Assembly (NCBI RefSeq): GCF_001584145.1
Contig: NZ_CP013232.1
Coordinates: 5,084,001 to 5,148,000, forward strand
Length of the DNA stretch: 64,000 nt
Reading direction: 5' to 3'
DNA from: Collimonas fungivorans
Lineage (GTDB): Bacteria; Pseudomonadota; Gammaproteobacteria; Burkholderiales; Burkholderiaceae_D
The notes below the pieces were generated by a model. That model was not told the origin of the DNA and did not search any database. It saw only the letters and a program-made list of their open reading frames with translations. Below, piece after piece: positions 8,994 through 17,860 of the stretch. Position numbers and translations under genes: made by a program. Each line of letters opens with the position of its first letter. The first letter of the stretch is position 1.

Positions 8994-10700
8994 TCAGGCT
9001 GCCTGTTTTTGCTCCGCCGGTTTTTCGTCACGCAATTCGCGCCGCAGGATCTTGCCAACGTTGGTCTTCGGCAGGTCGGTGCGGAACTCGATATATTTCG
9101 GCCGCTTGTAGCCGGTCAGCTGCTCACGGCAATAAGCCATCAGTTGCTCGGCAGTCAGCGACGGATCCTTGCGCACCACAAAAATCTTCACCACTTCGCC
9201 GGCATGTTCGTCCGGTACGCCGACGCATGCGCATTCCAGCACGCCGGGATGCTGCACCACCACACCTTCGACTTCGTTCGGATAGACATTGAAGCCTGAC
9301 ACCAGGATCATGTCTTTCTTGCGGTCGACGATCTTGGTATAGCCGCGCTCATCCATGATGCCGATATCGCCCGACTTGAAAAAGCCGTCCGCAGTCATGA
9401 CCTTGGCGGTTTCGTCGTCGCGGTTCCAGTAGCCGCGCATGACCTGCGGTCCGCGGATCGCGATTTCGCCGGCCTGGCCCAGCGCTACCGGGTTACCGGC
9501 GTCGTCCAGGATGGCGATCTCGGTCGACGGCAAAGGCAAGCCGATAGTGCCGCTGTATTCCTTGATGTCGCACGGATTGGCGCAAGCGATAGGCGAAGTT
9601 TCCGACAAGCCGTAGCCTTCGATGATCGGACAGCCGGTGATTTCCTTCCACTTGTCGGCAACCGCCTTTTGCACCGCCATGCCGCCGCCGACGCAGACCC
9701 GGTAACCGGAGAAATCCAGCTTGGCGAAGTCGGGATGGTTCAGCAAGGCGTTGTACAGCGTATTGACCGCCGGGAAGGTATTGATCTGGTATTTCGACAT
9801 TTCCTTGATCAGGCCGGCGATGTCGCGCGGATTCGGGACCAGCAGGTTCAAGGCGCCCTCGCGCATGCCGAGCATGCCGCACACCGTCAACGCGAAGATG
9901 TGATACAGCGGCAAGGCGCAGACAAACACCAGTTGCTCGATTTTGGGGCCGTTGGTCAGGCCCGGGGTGAGCCAGGCTTCAGCCTGCAGCACATTGGCCA
10001 CCACGTTGCGATGCGACAGCGTTGCCCCTTTCGAGACGCCGGTGGTGCCGCCCGTGTATTGCAGGAAAGCGGTGTCGTCCGGCGTCAGCACAACCGGCTT
10101 CAACTGCAGCGAAGACGCTTGCGACAAGACGCTGTTGAACGGCACGGAACCGGGCAAGGAAAAACTCGGCACCATCTTCTTGACATGGCGCACCACCAGG
10201 TTGACCACCAGGCCTTTGACGCCCATCAGGTCACCCATGCTGGCAACCACCACATGCTTGACCTTGGTGCGGGCGATGACCTGCTGCAAGGTGGTGGCGA
10301 AATTTTCGAGTATGAAGATGGCTTCCGCGCCCGAGTCGTTCAGCTGATGCTCGAGCTCGCGCGGCGTGTACAGCGGATTGACGTTGACCACGATATAACC
10401 GGCACGCAAGATGGCGGCAATCGCCACCGGATATTGCAGCACGTTAGGCATCATGATGGCGACCCGCGCGCCTTTTTCCAGGCCCTTGCCCTGCAGCCAG
10501 GCCCCGACCTTGCGGGACAGCTGGTCAACTTCGGCATACGTCAGGTATTTGCCCATGCAGGCATAGGCGTTGCGCGGCGCGTATTTCTGGAACGCCTCTT
10601 CCAGCAACTGCGCCAGCGACTGGTATTGGGAGTAGTCAATCTCCGGGGCGACGCCTTCCGGATACGATTTGAGCCAAAATTTGTCCACGTATTTATCCAT
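8994..10700 (-). CDS. fadD: Long-chain acyl-CoA synthetase
   Basis: Activates fatty acids to acyl-CoA through an acyl-adenylate for beta-oxidation or membrane lipid use. At 568 residues it has complete ANL-superfamily motifs: P-loop YTGGTTGVSKGATLSHRN, core YGLSETSP, ribose-binding SGDIGIMDERGYTKIVDRKKD, the hinge and GFNVYPNEVE, and the C-terminal catalytic lysine motif PKTNVGKILRREL. The short N-terminal DKFWLKSYPEGVAPEID is typical of beta-proteobacterial FadD. The ATG at 10700 is 106 bp downstream of the hydrolase/ligase fusion gene. Its intact motifs contrast with those of that neighbour. Confidence 0.92.
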   Translation of the reverse strand: MDKYVDKFWLKSYPEGVAPEIDYSQYQSLAQLLEEAFQKYAPRNAYACMGKYLTYAEVDQLSRKVGAWLQGKGLEKGARVAIMMPNVLQYPVAIAAILRAGYIVVNVNPLYTPRELEHQLNDSGAEAIFILENFATTLQQVIARTKVKHVVVASMGDLMGVKGLVVNLVVRHVKKMVPSFSLPGSVPFNSVLSQASSLQLKPVVLTPDDTAFLQYTGGTTGVSKGATLSHRNVVANVLQAEAWLTPGLTNGPKIEQLVFVCALPLYHIFALTVCGMLGMREGALNLLVPNPRDIAGLIKEMSKYQINTFPAVNTLYNALLNHPDFAKLDFSGYRVCVGGGMAVQKAVADKWKEITGCPIIEGYGLSETSPIACANPCDIKEYSGTIGLPLPSTEIAILDDAGNPVALGQAGEIAIRGPQVMRGYWNRDDETAKVMTADGFFKSGDIGIMDERGYTKIVDRKKDMILVSGFNVYPNEVEGVVVQHPGVLECACVGVPDEHAGEVVKIFVVRKDPSLTAEQLMAYCREQLTGYKRPKYIEFRTDLPKTNVGKILRRELRDEKPAEQKQAA

Positions 10701-10806
10701 ACTCTGCCTTTAGTCTCTGCTTGTTATAAATGCATTCTTTTTGGCTTGTTTCACTGGAAGAAAACGCGCCTGTAAGGGGATATTGCCGGGATATTGCCGG
10801 CCACCG

Positions 10807-13422
10807 CTAAAAAAGCACGGTTGTATTTTTTTGTTCTACCGCGATGCTATCGGGCAAAGCGTCCGCATGCAAGCGTTTTGACGCATATTTGAGCAAATCA
10901 TCGGCGCTAAGCTTCATGTTGTGGTGCAGCAAAACCTCTGCCTGCAAATGCTGGACACCCTCCTCGTCCGGACTCCATTTCACATGAGCAACTGCCACCG
11001 CCGGATGCTCGAACAAGACTTCTTCGATCTGCCGCGGGAACACGCGCCGGCCATTCCGTATTCCCATATTACTCTTGCGGTCGATGATGGAAACAAAACC
11101 GTCTTCGTCGATGCTGGCGACGTCGCCGGTGGCCAGCCAGCCGTCGTACAAACGTTCCTTGCTTATCTTCCTGGCAATCAGGTTCAACGCGGATGCGCCA
11201 GCCCCGGCGGCGCCGGCAGGGCCATGATCGTAGCCAGAGAACAGCTGCGGCCCGCGCACCCACAACTCGCCCAGGGTATCGCTGGGCAATTCGGCATCCG
11301 TATCCAGGTCGACCACTTTCACTTCCGTATCCGGCAACGGCACGCCGACCACGCCCTGGATGCGGCGCGCCGCCAGCGGCATGGCCAGCACCGCAGGCGA
11401 AGCCTCGGTCAGGCCATAGGCTTCGACCAGGCGGCCGCGCGTCAGCTTTTCGAATTCTTCGCGGATTTCCTGGGCCAGCGGCGAACCGCTGACGGCGCAG
11501 ACCCGGATCGAGGCCAGGCCGTAGCGCCGTATGCCCGGCGTGTGCGCCAGCTCGCGCACCATGCGCGGCGTGGTCGGGAAATAGGTCGGCCGCATTTTCT
11601 TGACGGTCTTCAGCAAAGGCTCCAGTTCAGCACCCGGCAACAGGATCAGGGTTGCGCCCAGATACACGCCAAGGTGCAGCAAGCCGGTCAGGCCGTAGGC
11701 GCTGGACAAGGGCTGCTGCGCCAGGAAACGTTCATCGCCCGGCCGCGACTCCGGCAGCCAGTGACGCAGCTGCAAGGCGTTCGCCGCCAGGTTGCGGTGC
11801 GACAGCGCCACCGGCAGCGGCGTACCGCTGGCGCCGTAGGTGTACACCACCACCGCGATGTCGCCGACATCCTGCGCCAGCTCTGTCGGCGCTAGCGAGC
11901 CGCGGCCCAGAACCTGATTGAATTTCAGGTAGCGCCGCTCATGCCGGCGATGCTGCTTGTCCTGTCGGAACCAGGGCAGCCAATGCCCTTCCTGCACATG
12001 ATGCAAGGCCGCGAATTTCAGTTTTTCGCGCCAGCTCATGTGATCGATCATCGACGCGAATATGACACGCCGCAGGCCAGCCGCGCGGCGGTCGCTCTGC
12101 AGCTCATCGCGCAATTCGTCGTAGCGATTGGTGGTGGTCACCAGCATCACGGCGCCTGCATCTGCTATCCGCGTCAACAGGGTTTCCTTGGGCGTGGCGG
12201 CATCGCTCAGCACCGCTACCGCGCCGGCTTTCAGGATGCCAAAATAGGCGATCACCAAAGACGGTATGTTCGGCAAAGCCAGCAAAACACGCTCGCCGGG
12301 CTTGATGCGCAAGTCGAGCAAGCCATGGGCAAAACGATTGGCTTGCCGGTCCAGTTCACGCCAGTCGATCTTGCCGCCGCGGTAAGACAGCGCCGTGGTT
12401 TTGCCAAAGCGCCTGGCAGTCGCTTCCAGCAAGCGCGGCAAAGGCACGGTCGGCATCCTGATGCGGTACGGGGTGCGGGCGTCATAGAATTTCAGCCACG
12501 GACGTTCTGCTTCCAGCTGCTTGCGCGCCGTACGCCGCTCAGCTTTTTGCCGTGCCCGCCGCTCCGCCAGCTCTGACGGATCGGACTGCATCTGCAGGAA
12601 GCGCTGGATGGCGCGGTTCACCGCGTCGGGCCGCTCCACCATCACCTGATGCGCAGATACCGGCACCACCAGTTCTTCCGCGCCCGGGATCAGGCGCGCT
12701 ACTTCCTTGTAGGCTGCTTCGTCGAACAGGATATCGCGGTGACCCAGGATCACCAGCGTCGGCACCGTGATCGCGCGCAGATATTCACTGCCGTCCCACG
12801 GCAGCAAGGCATTGCGGTTTTGCAGGTACACCACGTGCGACGGCGGATAAATGCGGGCAGCGGTGATGCCGACATACGGCATCAGCTTGCGTACCATATC
12901 GAATATGCGCGGCGGCATGCGCAGCACGGTGCGCCCGGCCAGGCGCAGGCGGAAGCGCGCCGCCGAGGCGATCATGACCAGCGCCGATATGCGCCCTGGA
13001 TACTGCTTGAGGAAATAGGAAGACAGCGCGCCGCCGAACGAGTGGCATACCAGGATAAAACGCTGCGGCACTTCCAGCTGATCCAGCGCGGCGGCGATGT
13101 CGGCGACCAGTTCCGGCACATCGTAGCTGGCGCCTTCGGCCGCCGTCGGCGCATCGCTGTAGCCGTGGCCGCGCAGGTCGAGCGCGATCACACGGTAGTC
13201 GAGCTGGAATTGTTCCAGCTGGTATTCCCAGTAGGCCGCGCGGCCGCCGAAGCCATGAATAAAGACCATCGTGGGCTGTTGGCTGCGCGGCCCGCGATCA
13301 TATTCTGGCCCGGCATCCAGCACACTCATTTCCAGCGCACTGTCATAGACTCCGCTGCCGTTGCGCGCCAGGCGGTTCGGCAGTTTCAGCGTGCTGCGGT
13401 GCAGGTCGGCATTAAATGTCAT
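10807..13422 (-). CDS. Alpha/beta-hydrolase fused to an AMP-dependent synthetase-like domain with degenerate motifs
   Basis: An 871-residue two-domain protein. Residues 1-275 are an alpha/beta hydrolase with oxyanion HGFGG (56-60), nucleophile elbow CHSFG (Ser128), acid Asp230 and His258, so the serine triad looks complete although the usual Gly before the elbow is Cys. A charged coiled linker (281-310, rich in Arg/Ala/Glu) leads to an ANL adenylate-forming domain from about 325. There the core YGLTEASP and ATGDVASIDEDG motifs remain. The P-loop (about 527-536) reads YTYGASGTPLPV, without the conserved Lys-Gly, and the protein ends at about the place where the catalytic C-terminal lysine motif should begin. 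The ligase half may be inactive, or may bind acyl-AMP without thioesterification. OleBC-type fusions have this architecture, but no oleA or oleD neighbour is present. Confidence 0.82.
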   Translation of the reverse strand: MTFNADLHRSTLKLPNRLARNGSGVYDSALEMSVLDAGPEYDRGPRSQQPTMVFIHGFGGRAAYWEYQLEQFQLDYRVIALDLRGHGYSDAPTAAEGASYDVPELVADIAAALDQLEVPQRFILVCHSFGGALSSYFLKQYPGRISALVMIASAARFRLRLAGRTVLRMPPRIFDMVRKLMPYVGITAARIYPPSHVVYLQNRNALLPWDGSEYLRAITVPTLVILGHRDILFDEAAYKEVARLIPGAEELVVPVSAHQVMVERPDAVNRAIQRFLQMQSDPSELAERRARQKAERRTARKQLEAERPWLKFYDARTPYRIRMPTVPLPRLLEATARRFGKTTALSYRGGKIDWRELDRQANRFAHGLLDLRIKPGERVLLALPNIPSLVIAYFGILKAGAVAVLSDAATPKETLLTRIADAGAVMLVTTTNRYDELRDELQSDRRAAGLRRVIFASMIDHMSWREKLKFAALHHVQEGHWLPWFRQDKQHRRHERRYLKFNQVLGRGSLAPTELAQDVGDIAVVVYTYGASGTPLPVALSHRNLAANALQLRHWLPESRPGDERFLAQQPLSSAYGLTGLLHLGVYLGATLILLPGAELEPLLKTVKKMRPTYFPTTPRMVRELAHTPGIRRYGLASIRVCAVSGSPLAQEIREEFEKLTRGRLVEAYGLTEASPAVLAMPLAARRIQGVVGVPLPDTEVKVVDLDTDAELPSDTLGELWVRGPQLFSGYDHGPAGAAGAGASALNLIARKISKERLYDGWLATGDVASIDEDGFVSIIDRKSNMGIRNGRRVFPRQIEEVLFEHPAVAVAHVKWSPDEEGVQHLQAEVLLHHNMKLSADDLLKYASKRLHADALPDSIAVEQKNTTVLF

Positions 13423-13446
13423 CTTGGCATTGTAACCAAGATAGAT

Positions 13447-14499
13447 TTATGTGGGCCGGGATTTCGCCAGCTCTTCCAGCCGGCGGTGCCTTTCTTCCTT
13501 GCTGAGCGCAGCCAGTCCGGCGACCGCTGCATAAAATTTCTTGAGGGTCTGTTGCTGGGCCAGCAGGGCCTTGAAACCTGGCACCAAATCGTAATAGGTC
13601 GCCACCAGCGCCAGATGGGCGTTCGACAATGGCTCGGCAAACCAGTGGTCGTAGCCGGCGTAGCCGCCCCACTTTACCTTGAGCACCTGGTAATCCGCTT
13701 GCAGGGCGAGGAAAATCGCCGCCTTCTGCTGCAGCTTTTGCGCATCGCTGAGTCCGCTCGCGTAATTGCTTGCCAGCCGCTGCCGGTACTGCAGCAGCAG
13801 CGCCAGGAATTCTTCCTTGCGTCCTTCGAACTGGACGTAGGCGTCGCGCGTCTTTTGGCTGCCGGCCGCCGCCAGCCAGCGCTCGACGCCGACCTGCTCG
13901 ACCGTGGTGGCGAACGATTCGTTGAATTGCGTATCGTCCTTGGCGTACACCGTCTGGTGCGCCAGCTCGTGGAAAACCAGGCGCGCCAGTTCGCCGTCGG
14001 GATAGCGGATGAAGGTCGACAACAGCGGATCGTTGAACCAGCCGAGTGTGGAATAGGCGGGCACGCCGCTGACTTGCACATCGTAGCCTTGCTGGCGCAG
14101 GCTGGCGGCGAATTTTTTTGCGGCGTCCTGCTTGAAGTAACCGCGGTAGTTGACGCAGCCGGCAATCGGGAAACACCACTGCTTGGGCTCCAGCGACAAA
14201 GCCGGCGCCGCAATCACGTTCCACAAGGCGAAGCGCCGCTTCAGGTCGGCATATTCGGTGTAGCTGCGGTTGTCCGGCAGGTCCAGGTCGGTTATCGCGA
14301 AGCGGCGGATCTGCTTGGTGAGCCTGAGCTTGGCCTTGAGGCCGGCATCGACGCTCGGATCGGCCAGCCATTCGTCAACCGAATGGGCCTGGTCCAGCAG
14401 GGAGAACTGGCCGTTGGCCGCCTGGCCGTAGTAGGCAAGCTGGGCGCAACCGGCTGCCAGCACGGCGAACAGCAGGACCGTGGGCAGCCGGACATTCAT
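13447..14499 (-). CDS. Zinc aminopeptidase-like lipoprotein (DUF2265 family)
   Basis: 350-residue putative metallopeptidase. The N-terminus MNVRLPTVLLFAVLAAGC is a lipoprotein signal with lipobox LAAGC, so it should be anchored on the periplasmic side. The active-site motif HELAHQ (HExxH) sits in the middle and NESFA follows about 12 residues later, as in the DUF2265 aminopeptidase group. The start at 14499 is chosen for the lipobox; it overlaps the stop of the upstream molybdoenzyme gene as ATGA, so the two are probably translationally coupled. A longer in-frame start exists but adds 40 residues that spoil the signal peptide. The substrate is unknown. Confidence 0.82.
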   Translation of the reverse strand: MNVRLPTVLLFAVLAAGCAQLAYYGQAANGQFSLLDQAHSVDEWLADPSVDAGLKAKLRLTKQIRRFAITDLDLPDNRSYTEYADLKRRFALWNVIAAPALSLEPKQWCFPIAGCVNYRGYFKQDAAKKFAASLRQQGYDVQVSGVPAYSTLGWFNDPLLSTFIRYPDGELARLVFHELAHQTVYAKDDTQFNESFATTVEQVGVERWLAAAGSQKTRDAYVQFEGRKEEFLALLLQYRQRLASNYASGLSDAQKLQQKAAIFLALQADYQVLKVKWGGYAGYDHWFAEPLSNAHLALVATYYDLVPGFKALLAQQQTLKKFYAAVAGLAALSKEERHRRLEELAKSRPT

Positions 14500-16583
14500 G
14501 CGGGCGCTTTTTCCACTTCCACCAGGACATCGTAGAAGGTCGGCGCCCGTCCCATGTCGGTCAGGCGCTGGCTGGTCACCTCGTTGGCGTTCTTGCCGTC
14601 GCTGGCCATTTTTTTCCACCAGATCGACAAGCCCACCACCAGTCCGATCCGCGCCTTGTCAGTCACTCTCAGCCTGGCGTTGAAACTGCCGCGGTCGTTA
14701 TAGATGCGCACGGTATCGCCGCTGGCCAGGGTTCTCGCTGCAGCGTCGGCCGGATGCATGTCCAGGTGCGGCTCGCCTTCGGTATCGCGCAAGCTTTTCA
14801 CGTTAACGAAACTGGAATTGAGGAAGTTGCGCGCCGGCGGCGAAATCATCGCCAGCGGGTACTTCCTGGCCAGCTGCGGATTGCTGGCCGGCGATTCATA
14901 GGGAGCGATATAGGTCGGCAAGGGATCGAGTCCGTCCTTCAGCATTTGCGCGCTGTAGAACTCGCACTTGCCGGATGGCGTCGGAAAACCGCCGTGCGCG
15001 AATGGCGCATCCGGCACGTTCAGTTTTTGCCAGCCCTTTTGCTTCAACGCGTCCCAATCGAAATGGACCGCCCGCTCATTTTTCCGGTCAAATGCCTGTG
15101 CCGCGATTTCATCGTCGCTTTCGCGGAAACATGGGTCGTCGAAACCTAGACGCGCCGCCAGCAGGCGGAAAATTTCGGTATTCGGCTTGGCTTCGCCCAA
15201 CGGTGCAATCGCGGCGTTATTCGCCAGCATGTACAGATGGCCGTAGGCCGAATGGGCATCCACGTGTTCCAGCTGGGTGGTGGCCGGCAGCACGATATCG
15301 GCGTAATCGGCGGTGTCGGTCTGGAAATGCTCCAGCACCACGGTGAATAAATCTTCGCGCGCAAAACCGCGGGCGACGGCGCCGGACTCCGGCGCTACCG
15401 CGACCGGATTCGAGTTGTACACGATCAGGGCTTCGATTTTCGGCCCGAACTCAGGCGAGGCCTGGCGCAACAGGTCGTCGCCGATGGTGCTCATGTTGAT
15501 GGTGCGCGGCGCGATTCCCTGCTTGAGCAGGAAATCGGGACGCTGCAAGAACTGGTTGTTTTTTGGAAAACTGTCCGAGGTCGATAGCTGCACGCCACCG
15601 GCGGCATGGCGCCAGGCGCCGACCAGCGCCGGCAGGCAGGTGATATTGCGCACCGCCATGCCGCCGCCGCGCACACGCTGCAAGCCGTAGTTGACCCGGA
15701 TCGCCGCCGCTTCGCCGCGTTGCGCAGCACCGCCGTAGCTGCGCGCCAGTTCCAGGACTTCATCGGCGCTGATGCCGCACACTTCGGCGGTCCTCTGCGG
15801 CGTCCAGCTCGACACCTGCTGTTTCAGCTGCTCGAAGCCCAGCGTGTATTGCGCGATGTAGTCGTGGTCCAACAGGTCCTCGGCAATCAGCACATGCATC
15901 ATGCCCAGCGCCAGCGCCGAATCGGTGCCCGGCAACAGGGCGATGTGCTGATGGCATTTGTCGGCGCTCAGGGAGCGATACGGATCGATTGCGATCAGTT
16001 TGGCGCCGCGCCGTTTTGCTTCCTGCGCGCGCATCCAGAAATGCAGGTTGGAAGCTATCGGATTGCCGCCCCAGATCAGGATCAGCTTGGCGTTCTGGAA
16101 CTGCTCAAGGTCGGTGCCTATCCTGGCGCCTATCGTGTATTTGTAGCCGGTGCCGCCGGCCGAGGCGCAGATGGTGCGGTCCAGCAGCGAAGCGCCGATG
16201 CGGTTGAAAAAACGCATCGCCATCGATTCGCCCTGCACCAGGCCCATGGTGCCGGCGTAGCTGTAAGGCAGGATGGCTTGCGGATTGCGTCCGGCGATCT
16301 CGCCCAGCCGCCCGGCGATTGTCGCGATCGCCTCGTCCCAGCTGATCTGTACGAATTTCCCTTCGCCTTTTTTGCCGATCCGCTTGAGCGGATGCAGCAG
16401 GCGATCCTTGTGATAAGTCCGTTCTGTGTAGCGCGCGACCTTGGTGCATAGCACGCCAGCTGTGGTCGGGTGGTCCGGATCGCCGCGCACCTCGGTGGCG
16501 ACGCCGTCGGTGACGGTCACCAGCAGTGCACAGGTGTCGGGGCAATCGTGCGGACAAGCAGCACGGACGGTCGCAGTAGTCAT
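14496..16583 (-). CDS. Molybdopterin oxidoreductase (DMSO-reductase superfamily)
   Basis: Large catalytic subunit of about 695 residues carrying bis-MGD and, near the N-terminus, a 4Fe-4S site with Cys10, Cys14, Cys18 and Cys46. Molybdopterin-binding segments such as LIWGGNPIASN and IVYNSNPVAVAPESG are seen, and the C-terminal molybdopterin dinucleotide domain (RIYNDRGSFNARLRVT) is present. No twin-arginine signal is visible, so it should be cytoplasmic. The ATG at 16583 gives MTTATVRAACPHDC; a TTG at 16610 would add nine residues. No electron-transfer subunits lie nearby, so the physiological reaction cannot be named. Confidence 0.85.
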   Translation of the reverse strand: MTTATVRAACPHDCPDTCALLVTVTDGVATEVRGDPDHPTTAGVLCTKVARYTERTYHKDRLLHPLKRIGKKGEGKFVQISWDEAIATIAGRLGEIAGRNPQAILPYSYAGTMGLVQGESMAMRFFNRIGASLLDRTICASAGGTGYKYTIGARIGTDLEQFQNAKLILIWGGNPIASNLHFWMRAQEAKRRGAKLIAIDPYRSLSADKCHQHIALLPGTDSALALGMMHVLIAEDLLDHDYIAQYTLGFEQLKQQVSSWTPQRTAEVCGISADEVLELARSYGGAAQRGEAAAIRVNYGLQRVRGGGMAVRNITCLPALVGAWRHAAGGVQLSTSDSFPKNNQFLQRPDFLLKQGIAPRTINMSTIGDDLLRQASPEFGPKIEALIVYNSNPVAVAPESGAVARGFAREDLFTVVLEHFQTDTADYADIVLPATTQLEHVDAHSAYGHLYMLANNAAIAPLGEAKPNTEIFRLLAARLGFDDPCFRESDDEIAAQAFDRKNERAVHFDWDALKQKGWQKLNVPDAPFAHGGFPTPSGKCEFYSAQMLKDGLDPLPTYIAPYESPASNPQLARKYPLAMISPPARNFLNSSFVNVKSLRDTEGEPHLDMHPADAAARTLASGDTVRIYNDRGSFNARLRVTDKARIGLVVGLSIWWKKMASDGKNANEVTSQRLTDMGRAPTFYDVLVEVEKAPA

Positions 16584-16625
16584 AGTGTCATCAAAACCAA
16601 GGTGCTTCAATCCGCTACTTTAGCA

Positions 16626-16654
16626 AAATCCGCTAAAACAAGCTGGTTTTAGCG
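16626..16654 (-). terminator. Probable intrinsic terminator after the ABC/deacetylase operon
   Basis: A perfect nine-base stem (CGCTAAAAC with GTTTTAGCG on the minus strand) with a six-base loop is followed by GATTTTG. It lies just after the argE-like stop. The T-run is short, so the call is moderate. Confidence 0.55.
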
Positions 16655-16662
16655 ACTTCTGC

Positions 16663-17850
16663 TTACTTTGCGGCCGGCAGCTGCATCTCTGGATCCATCA
16701 GGCGCAACATGAAGGCTTCGCACTGGACCAGCTGTTCCAGCGCCACGAATTCATTCGGCCGGTGCGCCTGTTCGATGCTGCCGGGGCCACAGATCACAGT
16801 AGGAATGCCGGCGCGCTGGAACAAGCCGGCTTCGGTGCCGTAGGAAACCGCGCCGTTCGGCTTGTTGCGCGCCAGCGCCGCCGCCAGCTGGACCACGGCG
16901 TCGCTCTCCTGCATGTTGAGGCCGGGAGCGGAGGCCAGCCATTCGAAATCGATGGCGGCGTTCGGTTCGACTTTTTGCATTTCCGGCAGCAAAGTGGCGG
17001 CGAAATCCTGGATTTCCCGGTACAGGCGTTCGGCATCGATGCCCGGCATGGTGCGCGCCTCGAAATCGAACTTGCAGTCCTTGGGCACGATATTCGCCGC
17101 CAGCCCGCCGTGGATCAGGCCAGTCTGCATGGTGGTGTAGGGCACGGTAAAACCGTAATCGCGCGTTTCCAGCTGAGCGAAGCGGTCTGCCATCTGGCGG
17201 ATATAGACGATGATGCGCGCCGCATACTCGATCGCGTTGACGCCCATGGTGGTGTAGCTGGAATGCGCTTCGCGGCCGCGCACGCAGCAGCGGAAGCGAT
17301 GCGTGCCTTTATGCGCAATGATGGGCTGCATCGAGGTTGGCTCGCCGACAATGCAGGCCGCCGGCTTCAATCCCAGTTCCTGCAGATCCTTGATCAAGCC
17401 TTGCACGCCGATGCACCCTACTTCTTCGTCGTACGACAGTGCAAAGTGCAAAGGCGCCGCCATGTCCGCTGCCAGGAATTGCGGCGCCAGCGCCAGGGCG
17501 GTGGCGATGTAGCTTTTCATGTCGGCCGAGCCGCGGCCGTAGAGCAAGCCATCCTTGATGGTCGCCTGGAACGGATCGGTATCCCAGACCTGGCCCTCGA
17601 CCGGCACCACATCGGTGTGGCCGGACAAGATCAGGCCAGGCTTCGGGCCTTCGCCCAGCGTCGCAAACAGATTGGCTTTCTTGCCGCTGGCGTCATAGGT
17701 CAGGCGCGACTTGACGCCGAGGCCGGCCAGGTAGTCGCGGGTCCATTCGATCAGTCCCAGGTTGGAATCGCGCGATACGGTCTGGAACGCAATCAGGCGT
17801 TCGATCATGGCCATGGTTTCGGCCGAAGGAGTCAATTGTCGAGTATTCAT
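16663..17850 (-). CDS. argE: M20 metallopeptidase, acetylornithine deacetylase type
   Basis: 395-residue cytoplasmic dizinc hydrolase. Visible motifs are LSGHTDVVPVEGQVWDTDPF with the first metal His and Asp, RGSADMKSYIA, the catalytic Glu pair in DEEVGCIG, and IVGEPTSM. They fit ArgE, which removes acetyl from N-acetylornithine, but many operonic ArgE-like enzymes deacylate other N-acyl amino acids. It is the last gene of the peptide importer operon, 10 bp from the ATPase gene, which argues for a role on imported substrates. The ATG at 17850 has AGGAC seven bases upstream; an alternative start at 17877 would overlap the preceding gene. Confidence 0.85.
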   Translation of the reverse strand: MNTRQLTPSAETMAMIERLIAFQTVSRDSNLGLIEWTRDYLAGLGVKSRLTYDASGKKANLFATLGEGPKPGLILSGHTDVVPVEGQVWDTDPFQATIKDGLLYGRGSADMKSYIATALALAPQFLAADMAAPLHFALSYDEEVGCIGVQGLIKDLQELGLKPAACIVGEPTSMQPIIAHKGTHRFRCCVRGREAHSSYTTMGVNAIEYAARIIVYIRQMADRFAQLETRDYGFTVPYTTMQTGLIHGGLAANIVPKDCKFDFEARTMPGIDAERLYREIQDFAATLLPEMQKVEPNAAIDFEWLASAPGLNMQESDAVVQLAAALARNKPNGAVSYGTEAGLFQRAGIPTVICGPGSIEQAHRPNEFVALEQLVQCEAFMLRLMDPEMQLPAAK

Positions 17851-17860
17851 ATACTGTCCT

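Noticed and set aside
10770..10800. Direct repeat GATATTGCCGG twice between the hydrolase fusion and fadD genes
   Set aside because: Two short copies only, with no promoter or operator features attached.
12649..14535. A long plus-strand open frame of 628 codons
   Set aside because: It runs antisense to the hydrolase/ligase fusion and the lipoprotein gene, is rich in His, Arg, Gln and Ala as expected for a shadow frame, and has no domain.
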